Assembly (NCBI GenBank): GCA_036186865.1
Contig: AP025054.1
Span: 26,705,051-26,769,050, forward strand
Length of the DNA: 64,000 nucleotides
DNA from: Eustoma russellianum
Lineage: Eukaryota; Streptophyta; Magnoliopsida; Gentianales; Gentianaceae
Direction: 5' to 3'
This document shows positions 23,185 through 34,278 of this stretch, in pieces. The notes under the pieces were generated by a model, which was not told the origin of the DNA, ran no database searches, and saw nothing but the letters and a program-made list of their open reading frames with translations. The translations under genes and the position numbers were made by a program. Every line of letters begins with the position of its first letter. Positions within the stretch are counted from its first letter, which is position 1.

Positions 23185-23931
23185 TTAGACATACCTGTTA
23201 CGGGTTTGATGTTTCATGAATTGCTGAATCAGGCACTCTTTGGTCCAGGTTAGTGTTCTTGTTTGCTCTTTGTTGGCCCTATGGAGATACGGCTGCCACC
23301 TCCTACTTTGTTTCTTAATACACTCGCCAAGTTGTTTGTTTCGTCCTTCCGTTATCTTACTATTGCGTTCTGCTCGGTAGCATTCTTTCAATAATTCATC
23401 AAAAGTTCTTGAATACGCCTTAACTAGACGAATTTTGATCCTTAAGTCTAAACCACGCACAAATCTGATCACTTTATATTTTTCATCCTCCAAGACCAAA
23501 GGAATGTATCGACTCAACATAGCGAACCGATGCGCGTATTCCGAAACGGTGGTGCCTGGCCCTTGTCTTAATGCGTCAAATTCCTCAATTCTCCTCGTGA
23601 TTAAGTCTTGAGAGAGGAAGGACTCACAAAACTCTTCTAGAAACTTCGCCCAGGTTACTGTTCGGGGCAGTGGCTGGATACAAGTCTTCCACCACTGGCT
23701 GGCCTTACCAACTAAAAAGGGCCGGACAATTCGTGCCCTTATTTCATCTGGCACTCGTATCAACAAGAGGATACTTTCGACTTCATTTAACCATCTTTCA
23801 TCCTCCTCCGGATTAGACTCTCCACCGAATCTTGGAATATGTGTTCTAACTAGCTGTCGATAGTAGAACCCGCTGCTTCCTGGGGGTGATAGGGATAATG
23901 CTTGTTCATCAGTCCGTGATGCCATCTCCAT
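23185..23931 (-). CDS. gag: Gag of gypsy C, C-terminally truncated
   Basis: An open frame of 248 codons with the retrotransposon Gag domain: LVRTHIPRFGGESNPEEDER, WLNEVESILLLIRVPDE, VGKASQWWKT, WAKFLEEFCESFL, LRQGPGTTVSEYAHRFAML. This is the same family as the Gag of G (AEKWLDEVENCFEQIR, EANQWWKAN). It lacks the CCHC knuckles, so it ends early. The start ATG 23,931 lies about 270 bp inside the PBS, the usual distance. It would form the particle coat, but without pol the element cannot move alone. Frame preservation may be chance in a fairly recent copy. Confidence 0.85.
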   Translation of the reverse strand: MEMASRTDEQALSLSPPGSSGFYYRQLVRTHIPRFGGESNPEEDERWLNEVESILLLIRVPDEIRARIVRPFLVGKASQWWKTCIQPLPRTVTWAKFLEEFCESFLSQDLITRRIEEFDALRQGPGTTVSEYAHRFAMLSRYIPLVLEDEKYKVIRFVRGLDLRIKIRLVKAYSRTFDELLKECYRAERNSKITEGRNKQLGECIKKQSRRWQPYLHRANKEQTRTLTWTKECLIQQFMKHQTRNRYV

Positions 23932-24201
23932 TACGGAGCATCAGGATTTTATTCAATGCTAAAATAGCTAGATTGGCGATAAAATTTAATTTATAATCTT
24001 GTTCAATGTGTATTCATGAAATAAGATACGAATTAAATTCAATGACATGTACAACCTTCGTCGTCTAGGGCTTTGTTATTAAGTCATGACCCTAATTTCC
24101 CGTCTAAGTCGTCCTAGTCTAAGGTCACTCTCGTCTAAGATCATAACTTAGGTCTAAGATCATAACTTAGTTCTACGTTCTGCCCGAAATCTAGATCCTG
24201 G

Positions 24202-24213
24202 GCTCTGATACCA
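24202..24213 (-). other. Primer-binding site of gypsy C
   Basis: TGGTATCAGAGC on the minus strand, two bases from the LTR end at 24,216. Initiator Met tRNA type. Confidence 0.93.
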
Positions 24214-24215
24214 CC

Positions 24216-27200
24216 TGTAGCGCCCTGCACTCGGACCTTGTCCAAATACGATGCACCCGCCGTACTTCACTAAGGAGAGTACAAAGCATCATGCATAACA
24301 TGCGAAAATCCATAACTTAAGCCATGGACTCCCATGCTCACATTTAACGTGGTAGTAAGATTTTGGCAGAATTAAAACTTTTTAAATAAACATGCATTCG
24401 GCATAATAAGTCCCCGAAAGTAGTTTTCCCACAAAATGACATAACCGAAGTCCAAAAGAGTTCAACATTGTTCAGAATACAAACATCATGGCCGCACAAA
24501 AGTCCTTAAGCTTTGCCTTCTTCAGATTTCCTCGCCTACGGATATGGCACTCTCAGCTCATCCCCGATTCACTCAATCTTAGCATTATCTGGCTCTGGGG
24601 AAAAAAATAAAAGTGTGAGTGATAAAAATCACTCAGCAAGAATACAATAAACCACCATGAAATAAATAAAGAATTATAACATGAATGTAAAACCCCAATA
24701 ATCTTAATATTCATCATGCGTGACCATAAATCCATGATCCGCTTGAATGTAACCTAAATTACACTTAGGTCATACAATTCTCACGTTACCATTATTCTCC
24801 ATATCATAAACATTTATTACGTAACGTGTGCATGGAATATGCATGATGCAATGCATGATGTCATGGTAAAAATCATCGTCACGTGGTCCAATAAAATATT
24901 CATAAAGAAAACAGAGTGTCAGATCAATTAACCCCAGATCTGAGCGGGTCCAGAACATATCAACAGACTAATTAACCCCGGGTCTAAGACGGGTCAAGAA
25001 CATGTCATCAGACCAATTAACCCCAGGTCTGGAACGGGTCCAGAACATGTATCAGATCATTTAACCCCAGATCTGAACGGGTCCAGAACATATCATGTCA
25101 ACAGACCAATTAACCCCGGGTCTGAAGTCGGGATAGTCGCATGCTTGGCCAGCAAGGGAATCATAAAGCTTACTTGAAAACATGGGACCATAAAAACTTT
25201 CATGCATAACGAAAAACGTATTTACTTAGAAAGACTTGCTTGCATACGGAAAATTCATAAAAATCAGATTCATGAGGCATATGATCATGCATGATACATG
25301 AAATGATATGCAATGAAAGTCATGGCATGAATAATCGTAAGTATTCCTTATAGCATGTCAACAAGCATGGTTTCCGAAACTAAAAATTTACAGATTTTAC
25401 TTCATGTTCAAGGGGGCGGCTAAATTAACCAAACATGCCCATTTTCATAATCTTTTGTCCTACATGTGTTTAGTGGGGTCTTAGCTACATGTCGTAAAAT
25501 TTTTGTAACTTTCTAAGGCGAATGAGGCCCTTAAATCCTTAAATTATTATCAAGTGTACTTGCTGAATTCTGCTGTATAATAGCCATCATTACCTTAATT
25601 TTTCATGACTTTAGATCCTTAATCATATGGCCACAACCTGGAAAATATAGTAAAATCCCTAAAGACTAACTTTCATAGGCCCAAAATGTGTATATAGGTC
25701 CAAATCCACAAAATTAGGCCTCTTAACTTATTCCCCTGTTCTACCCAATTTTTCAGTTTTAGTACATTAACTTTATATCCATAATTACCCTTCCAAAATG
25801 TTAATACCAACTCGATTAATTTACATGGTCATGCTCCTCTATGTCTTAGGTGATTAATATAAAATTTCAATAACAATCCAATAACCTAAAAGGGTTCATT
25901 AAATTATTTTCCCGAAATGGGTCACATGCTGCTACTGGACTGACCAATTTTACTAAAAATTCTATTGTGGCAAAACCATAATTTCTTTTTCCGAAAGTCC
26001 AACTTACCCATGTCATAAACATGCAGAACTAGCATCCTACCGCAATTTAGCCCATTTTCATGTCTCCAAGGTCTATTTTTGGGTCAAAGAACTCGTTACT
26101 TAATTCTGTCCTGCTCCAGTAGTTTCAGCTAGAGCAGTTTTACCAAATACTTTCTTAAAAATAATCCAAAACTTATTTTACCAAAATTCCAACTTTCGTA
26201 TTTGCTACACACATAAGGTTGTCACCACAATAAAAATCAGCTTTATTGAACTTCTACAAGATCCATTTTTAAGCCATTCAAAACGTTATACAATTCTGCC
26301 TAGTTCCAGAATTTCCAGCCTGAGCAGTTTCACCAAATATTTTATTAAACATAATCCACAACTTATTTTACCAAAATTCCTACTCTCTTATTTGCTACAC
26401 ACATAAGGCTAAAAGCATACCAAGAATCAATTCGATTGCACGTCAGCAAGGTTCATTTTAAAGTCACACAACACACTGTCCAATTTTGTCCAGCTCAAGT
26501 GGTTTAATGTTTTGCCATCTTTTCAAGTCAAGTGTCCACAATTTGTCTTGTTCTTATGAAATAACTTATTAGTCACCACATACACTCTTTGTAACATGAA
26601 TATCCAGATTCCATGATTCTTATTAAGACACCTTTGAATCAATCCAAAAAAGTGAGTGTTTTGTACACAACACTCATCATATTTACTCACCTTGCACATT
26701 GTTAAGTCCATTCTTGGTACAACTAAGTTATAAATCATTCTTTCTTCATACTCAGCCGTGTGCATGTACCAAGATAACCAATGTTACATTTAAATTTAAG
26801 CACAACCATACTCATATAGTAAGACATCAAATATGCAAATTCCACACATCTTAGTGTTCACAAAATATGCTCTTTCTTGGATTTCAAACTCACCATCACA
26901 AAATATGCTCTTTCTTGGATTCCATACACATATTTAACAACATTTATTTAGACATTCAACACATTCACATGCCAGTTCATTTTTAATCCTACCAAGTAAC
27001 CTTGTAAAATTACAACTAGCACTTGCATGTCATCTTGATGCTTCTTAAGTTTCATCCAAGAGCTATTTTTGCCTAGGGTCACTTGGATGAACCTTACTTC
27101 ACCCTAAATCAGCCTCACATCAGCTTGCATGTATGAAAAGATTTCATCTTTGAAGGCATTAATCACATGCAACGCATTGTTCTTAAAGAATCACTAAGGT

Positions 27201-28763
27201 ATAGTCTTAAAACTTAGTATATTCAACTAAATCATGAGAGTCTAGTGTATACTTGTTTCTTCAAGCTAAATCTCTTTTCTTAGCTTGGATATTGGATGAG
27301 TTGAGTTGAAATCTTCCTCCTCCTTCACCCTTGAGCATACAGTTTTTGAAGGAAATGAAGGAAGAATGTTAGTCATCATTCTTTGATGAAAATAGAACTA
27401 TTTAGAGGTTAGATCTTCTTACCAAAGTGGAACCTTGAATGGAGCTTTCCTAGCAAGAGATTGCACCACCTAAAAGAGTTGAATATCATGCACCTAGTGA
27501 CCATGAAGGTCACGGTTAGGGGTAGGAAAAAGGCACCCATGTGAGCTTCATCATTTGGCATGAAGAATTTACTTAAGGAACCTGGAATGAGACTTACCTA
27601 AATACTTCTTGAGTCTTGAAGATGAGACTTGAGTTGGAACTCCTAGCTTCCAAGATGAAGGGGCCGAAAGTTGTGTATGTGGAGGGAGATGGAAAAACTT
27701 TCTAAGTGTTGGCTTCTCTTGAATGCTTCTTGAGGGAGTTCAAGATGGGTGGAAGAGAGTTGTCTTGCAAGATTTAAAAAAAATCTAGGTGGCATGAGGA
27801 AGGGGTATCCGGCGTATATGGAGGGGAAGGGAGGCCTAGGATTTTAGCTTCAAGCTTTTGTCTCCTATGCCTCTCCTTTTTATTATTTTATTGTTTCTTT
27901 TTGCATGTCTTCTCTATTTCTTTATTATATAATTGTATTTTTGTTAGATAATTCAAATACTAGAAATATAGAGAGGATTCTAGATCCCTCCCTTCTCCTT
28001 GGCCGAAATCTTGGGGGTTTTGAGGGGTAGTTTTGTCTTTTCACATTTATCATATCCTATACTTATATAATTTATAATATTATTTATTTTATCTAATTAT
28101 GATTTTAATCTTTCTTTGTGAGGATCATTTATGTTTGCATTCTTATAAAAATGGATTTATTCTAAGGTTGATCAAGGCCTCTTGGCCGAATTCTTGGGCT
28201 ATTAGGAGGGCATTTTTGTCCTTTCACGCCTTTTATAGTACATAATTGCATAATTACACCATAACTTATAATATCTAGTTTCTTATGTAGGCTTTTAGGT
28301 TTACTTTCAAGAGGACTTATTTAGGTTAGTCTTTTTGTAAAAAGGGAATATTCTGAGGTTCCCTAATGTCTTGTGGCCGAAATTACAAGGGCTTGGAGGT
28401 CATTATCGTCTTTTCACTCATTGCTTTATTCATATAAATATGATATTGCTCCTAACATCTAATTTATAGTGTAGGTTGTGAGTCTTACTTTGAGGAAAAC
28501 TACTTGGGTTAGACCTCTTATAAAATGGAAATTATTCCAAGATCCTCCAAGGCCCTATGACCGAATTTATAACGTCTTGGAGGGCTACATGGTCATTTCA
28601 CGTGCTCCACGACATCCATTTGTATAATTATATCGCATTCATCTCAAAGGAAATTTAGATACAGACTCACTAAGGTAACTTAATAAAAAGCAACTTGGAG
28701 AACTTATTTATTACGTCGCATCATACGGGTTCTAGTATAGTACGATTTTCACGGGGTACAACA
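24216..28763 (-). repeat. 5' LTR of gypsy C
   Basis: 4,548 bp; pairs with 16,973-21,586 along its whole length with few differences. Hairpin at 24,262-24,282 and minisatellite at 24,919-25,130 as in the partner. Confidence 0.93.
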
Positions 28764-28853
28764 TCTTGATTGGCCAAGAACAAAGTATACAAGGTTGGTG
28801 ACATAAAGAAAGGAGCTACACAAGGTAATATTTCAAACTATGTCACATTTGTG

Positions 28854-29000
28854 ACACATGCTGAAAATTTCAGCATGTGTACACTTGAGCTGGCCGAAAT
28901 TCCTACACTAATTGATGATTTATTTCTCTCTTCATTATTAATGGATTGATTTGAAGATGTTATTGAAATATATCACACATGCTGAAAATTTCAGCATCTG
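28854..29000. repeat. Palindromes in the LTR of A
   Basis: ACACATGCTGAAA-TTTCAGCATGTGT at 28,854-28,880 is a perfect long palindrome. A second with one mismatch is at 28,975-29,000. Confidence 0.85.
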
Positions 29001-29845
29001 TTGAATGTATATGGCTGAAATTTAGACTTGAAATTCAACACATTTGATTCTTCATTTTCAAGGGATAAATCTACTACCTACATGGCAATGTTTTGAATAT
29101 GTAGTGAATATCACACAAGCTGAAATTTCAGCATTCAAGTGGTCGATTTAATGGTTGGTAATGGAGATGAATTATCTTGCAAATTTTATGGAATTTATTA
29201 TGTGACTTATGGCAACATTTTATGACTAATTGGCACATGTTTTTTAAGTGATATTTTCAGATTTATACAGTCATCAAATGATGATAACTTTCATCCAATC
29301 AATGAGTGCCAAGTAAGCAAGGCCTTAATGATCATCCAATGAAGTGTTGCCAAGTAAGCAAGTGAATGCCACAATGATGCAAGGTATTCTTCCAAGGACT
29401 TAAAAGATAATTTCCAAGGGGAAGAAAAGGCAATATGGGGCGGCCACTTCTTGATAAAAAGGAAAGAAGAAGAGCAAACAAAACACAAGACAAGTCTTAC
29501 AATTCCAAGAGCAAAAACGTGTGCTACATCTCCTTCTTCTACACTTCTTTCTTCTTCTCTCAAAAAGACTATTGTATTCATATTCATACATATTGAATAG
29601 GCTTCATATATACCACCATACACGCTATATTGTTGTAAAAGATTGATCAAGGTATGATCAATCTTGCATCTGCTAGGTGGTGGTATTCGTGATCATTGTA
29701 ATCGCTTACAAGGTTTGTAAAGGGTTGGAGTTGGTGTGTAACTCCATCAACCCTGTGTGGTAAGGTGTTGTTTGTTGTTTTGTAATTAGTGATAACCGAG
29801 GAAGGTGTCCTCGAAGACTAGAGTAGGTTGATTTAACCGAACCTG

Positions 29846-29853
29846 TATAAAAT
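29846..29853 (+). promoter_or_regulatory. TATA box in 3' LTR of A
   Basis: TATAAAAT at the conserved LTR position. It could start a transcript reading into D and E. Confidence 0.65.
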
Positions 29854-30532
29854 TCCTTGTGTTCTTTACTTTTCAGCACTTACTTTCAGTTTCCAGCACA
29901 GTGCATCATTTTCATCACGTTCTTAAAAATAGCAAACGAACTTCAAAAATCACCAAATTTCCAGAAACGTAGCCACACTGTTTAAGTTTCATTTGGCACA
30001 AGTTTTAATTCTTTTGGACAAGTATAAGTCATCCAAACATCAAAAGTTCTGAGACTAGTGTAGTCTGATTTCCAGGATTGCAAGGTTGAGACTTTGAACG
30101 TATTTGACTAACTTCCCAAAGGAATTTTTCAAAACTGTTTCAAACAATTAAATACACATAATAAGGGGCTTGTCATTAAATTTTCAGACCATTTGGAGTC
30201 ACGGTCGAATCGGAATTAAGTTTTCAAATCAGACTACCGTTTCTGGCATATTTGTGCAATCTGACCACCAACAATTTTTAGAAGGGTTAAAGGTTTAATT
30301 TTAATCTTCATTTTTTAGGAGATACTCAGAATATCTGAGAGTAAGATCTCTCCAAATTACATAATTTTTAAAGACCTGTAACCTAGTTTTCAAAATGTTT
30401 TTGAAAACTAGTCCAGAAAACAGAAACTGTTTTCAGAAGTTGGATTTTTGGTTTAAAACAATTTTAAAAACCAAATTTTCCGCACACAATATTCAACCCC
30501 CCCTCTTCTAGTGGTGTCTTGCAGGTCCTACA

Positions 30533-30980
30533 TGATAGTGATAAAACTTGATTAGGTTACATTGCGAAAAACGAGACACTAAATAAATCAACCAAATTCA
30601 TTCCATCTAAGAAAATAGATGAGTCCAAGATATATGTGGCGCCTAAGAAGACGCCTAGACCCCCTCTTTCTTCATCTCATCATGCTTCTTCTTCATACCA
30701 TACAAGATATAATTATGTGCCGTATAGATATAAAAAGAAACCATTGATGCATACACGATATTCATTCCATGCATTTAGATCATGCACCATGCACACCAAC
30801 ATAAGAACATATCAAAAACAAAGATCATACTATGTGCATGATGGGATTCTCGGCCAAAGGCCAAACGCACTCCCACCTAATGTCTATTATATTGTGTCTT
30901 CATCTCTTTTCTCACCTTTTGGAAGACCTAGGAAGGTCACCCAAATTTGGGTACCAAAAGAGACAATTGCAAAGGGTTGA
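30533..30980 (+). pseudogene. gag: C-terminal Gag of element D
   Basis: Begins abruptly at TGATAGTGATAA, the gag position just after the coiled coil, and runs to TGA 30,978-30,980. The tail matches that of E (46,450-46,918): AYVAPKK-like start, PRPPLSSSHHASSSYHTRYN, then HTRYSFHA and SPFGRPRKVTQIWVPK. The N-terminal part, capsid and knuckle are not in the window. No protease follows; the sequence passes directly into the polypurine zone. Confidence 0.88.
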
Positions 30981-31266
30981 ATAAATAACCATTAAGAGTG
31001 TACTTGAAATGCATGAGTTTTTGTTAATATACTATAAACTACTATTTCTTTCTTACATGTACTTTTGATATTGTTTCCAAAATAAAGGGGAGAGAGCTTG
31101 CATGATTTAAGGGGGAGAGAGAGTAATTTAAGGGAGAGAAAGAGCATGATTGCAAAAATCAAGGGGGAGACAATTCAAAATTCGAATTTGTGCTCGATTG
31201 AAGGGGGAGCGATCATATTTAAGTCATGAACCAATGTTATTTTGTAAATCATCAAAAGGGGGAGAT
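30981..31266 (+). other. Gag-to-LTR junction and polypurine tracts of D
   Basis: The gag stop is followed by AATAAATAACC, a ~100-bp AT-rich spacer, and then the same CCAAAATAAAGGGG block that follows pol in A. PPT-like runs at about 31,085, 31,110 and 31,160; the last, CAAAAGGGGGAGAT (31,253-31,266), abuts the LTR. All of pol is missing, as in E and F. Confidence 0.88.
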
Positions 31267-33937
31267 TGTTGAGAAAAAGTGTTTGAATAATTTACAAATG
31301 CATGATTTAAATAGTACGAGTTTACTAAATGCATGACAAAATTATTACTTGACAAGTTTTTGTGATATACATGCCTGATATGTTTTATATATATTGCTGC
31401 CGTACTAACAAGCCATAAAGTGTTAAAGCTTACATCATATAGCAAACATTTGCTGACTTTCAACTATTTTTAGGAGCCACGATTAATGAACTAAAATACT
31501 CATTAAGTCAAGTACTTAAGTTAATGAACTAACTATTTCATTCAATGGAGATATATGTGGACAAAGCTTTATCGCAACAAATTTGGAAATGGAAAGTCTC
31601 CTTCCTACTCATCTCACACGCCTACATATATATATTATATATATATTCATATTTTTAAAAAAAGGCACAATACACATATATTCCGACATACTACCGACAC
31701 GTTACATATATTACAAACGTACGTCAATGTCACACCACTATATACACCTCATATTTATGAGTATATTCAGGTCTTATATCATATGATATAATTCATGGTG
31801 ATGACAAAATTATAACGACACGTTACAAGGTTATAAACCGAAAATTGTCGTATCGGTTGACTACCGAAACTTCGCCAACGTGTCACGTACTTGCCATATA
31901 AAGATTACCAGCCCATGTACTTCAAAAATGGCCAAGAATTTCGTGGCTCACATGTTAAATTCAGCCACTAAATTATTCCATGTTGGCACACACAAATCAC
32001 CCACAATTTAGGCCAAATTGTGGAGATTTCAAATTTAATTTTTAGCACATGGGGGCGCCTCTAAGTCAGCCATTAGAGCTGAATATCTAATTCATTTTAT
32101 GTATATTATGCGTGACATACTATATATGACATGTGCAAAAAGTTTGAATTTAACCGGAGAAAAATCACGTAATCGACGAAAGTCGAAAATTCGGTTTTCT
32201 ACGAACACAACACATGAAACTTTTTGACAAGAGTTATAGCATGTATTTGGACACTTTTTACACATTCAAGACATGTTAAAGTGTTCTAGAAAATTCAAAT
32301 TAGGTCTGATTGCAATTTACCATATATGTGTAAATATTGTGCATTATTTGACAAAGCTTGCCAAAATAAATTTCAGCACATGTGCAGCCTTTCTACACGC
32401 CTACTACATCAATGTTGGAGCTTAGATGGAGCTTATTTGGCACTTATTTGGCACTTCAATTGGTGAAAAATAATCCACACATGATTAGTGACATTGAAGA
32501 AGGCATTACACAAGGAAACAATTCAAAATACAAACATGCTTAAATTTCAGCACATGTTCCTTGTTATGGACGAATTTGGCATGTTTTTGTCTTCAATTGT
32601 CTTCCAAAATTAAAGGGGATTAATGTGTGATTGTTTGGTAACATTTTGACTATCTTTTGGCACATGTTTTATGAGTTGTTTTCAGATTTTTTTCAGCACA
32701 TTAAAGGATGACAAGTTGGACCAATCATCAAGTGACAAGTAAGCAATGCCAAGTCATCCATCCAATCAAAATGTTCCAAGTGAGCAAGGTAGTGTCATAT
32801 CTACACAAAGCAATCTACTAAGGGCATCAAAGAGAATTCTCAAGATGGTAGAAACCCTACAGGGGGTGGCCACATCAAGTTAAAAAGAAGAGAAGTAGTG
32901 CAAAGTGAAGCTAAGCAACTCTCAAGTGCAAAAGGATCAACTATTCTCTTTTTCTACATTTCTTTCTTCTTCTTCTTCGCTCAAGGCTATTGTTCTTATA
33001 TTCAATATATTGAATAGGCTTTGATTAGACCATCATACGCATTTCATTTGTTGTAAAAGGTTGATCAAGGTGTGATCAAACCTTCATCCGTTTGGTGGTG
33101 GTTTTCGTGATCGGTGTGATAGCTTGTATCGTTTGTGAAAGGGTGGAGTTGGTGTGTAACTCCAGCAACCCTTGTGGTATGGTGTTATTTTGTGTTTAGT
33201 GATAACCAAAGAAGGTGTCCTCAAAGACTGGAGTAGGTTGATTTAACCGAACCAGTATAAAATCCTTTGTGTCTTTACTTTCAACACTTTACTTTCAGTT
33301 TTCAGTTTCTGCGTTGACTTCGTTGCAATCGTAAAAATAGTAAACGACTTTTAAAAATTACAAAACTTTGCAGAAACATAGCCACATATCCTCGCTTTCA
33401 TTTGGCGCAAGTTTCAACTCATTTACCCAAGTATAAGTCAGTAAAACTTGATTAGTTCTGAGACTAGTGCAATCTGATTTTCAGATTTGCAAAGGTTTAG
33501 AACGTCAACATAGTTGACATACTTTCCAAAGGAATTTTTCAAAACTGTTTCAACCCATTTAAACAAATATCTTAAGGGGTTTGTCATTAAATGTTCAGAC
33601 CATTTGGAGTTACAAATTAGTCGGAAAAAATTTTCCAAGTCGGAGTACGGTTTCGGGCAGATTCGCACAATCTGACCAAAAACAAATTTTCAAAGGGTTA
33701 GGAGTGTAGTTTTATTCTGAAATTTTTGTGAGATACTTATAACATCGGAGAGTTTATTCATACGGAATTTCATAAATTTTGGAGGTCTCTAACTAGGTGG
33801 TTTAATTATTTCAAATCAGGATCTAAAAATAGGGACTGTTTTCAGAAGTGGGGTTTTTGGGCCACAAGTTTTTAAAAACAAGAATTTCCGCACACACTAT
33901 TCAACCCCCCTTCTAGTGGTGCTATACAGGTCCTACA
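31267..33937 (+). repeat. LTR shared by D and E
   Basis: 2,671 bp, TGTTGAGAAAAAGTG...GGTCCTACA. It has a PPT on its left (3' LTR of D) and a PBS relic on its right (5' LTR of E). It pairs closely with the LTR 47,202-49,870 (2,669 bp). TATA box at 33,256-33,263. Only one worn palindrome is left, near 32,535. Confidence 0.92.
33256..33263 (+). promoter_or_regulatory. TATA box in the D/E LTR
   Basis: TATAAAAT in the conserved context AACCGAACCAG. Confidence 0.65.
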
Positions 33938-33950
33938 CGTATCAGAGTGC
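33938..33950 (+). other. Damaged primer-binding site of E
   Basis: CGTATCAGAGTGC replaces AGTGGTATCAGAGCGC: the leading TGG is lost and one base is changed. Priming would be impaired. Confidence 0.75.
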
Positions 33951-33990
33951 AGGCGCGCTCACGACAAGAAGATATAACAATCTTTGTGAG

Positions 33991-34273
33991 ATAGCATCCA
34001 CTAGCCCACAAAACCGAACAAGAAGATATGTCAAGTCAAAGGCCTCTACCTTTTCATAGTGAGGTAACTTCTGATTCTGATTCCAATTTCGAACCATCGT
34101 ATCATGATTTGTATGTTCAATATCTTGAATTGCATAAGTTTGCTAAGACTCTTGCAAAAAAAAGAAACGCTTAATTGAAGACAAGAAAGCGTTAGAATCC
34201 TCTAACACAAATCTTGTATCACAATTAAATGATTCAAAAGTGGAGTTGTCTAATTTGATTTTTTTCATTGAGA
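33991..34273 (+). pseudogene. gag: Gag of E, first part, with large internal deletion
   Basis: The start codon is lost (ATA at 33,991 where relatives have ATG). MSSQRPLPF-like N-terminal residues are joined at about 34,063 to the acidic patch and coiled coil (FEPSYHDLYVQYLELHKFAK). So the capsid region and zinc knuckle, about 1.1 kb in relatives, are deleted. The coiled coil is then interrupted by gypsy G at 34,274 and resumes at 46,319. Confidence 0.87.
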
Positions 34274-34278
34274 TAAGA

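Larger units (their letters stand above)
16973..28763 (-). mobile_element. Ty3/gypsy element C, minus strand, with 4.6-kb LTRs
   Basis: Two long LTRs flank only 2.6 kb of internal DNA. The 5-bp target duplication TCTTG is perfect (16,968-16,972 and 28,764-28,768), so this is one clean insertion into the LTR of A. The internal part has a PBS, a gag ORF and condensed relics of pol. LTR sequence and Gag type are related to element G (Tekay/Del-like chromovirus group). Pol is too damaged to be active. Confidence 0.94.
28764..30532 (+). repeat. 3' LTR of A, last segment
   Basis: Resumes with TCTTG, the right-hand target duplication of C, and continues the sequence cut at 16,972. Contains palindromes at 28,854-28,880 and 28,975-29,000, a weaker one near 29,110, and a TATA box at 29,846. 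The end CTACA at 30,532 is followed not by a PBS but by the middle of another gag, so A appears to sit inside element D. Confidence 0.9.
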
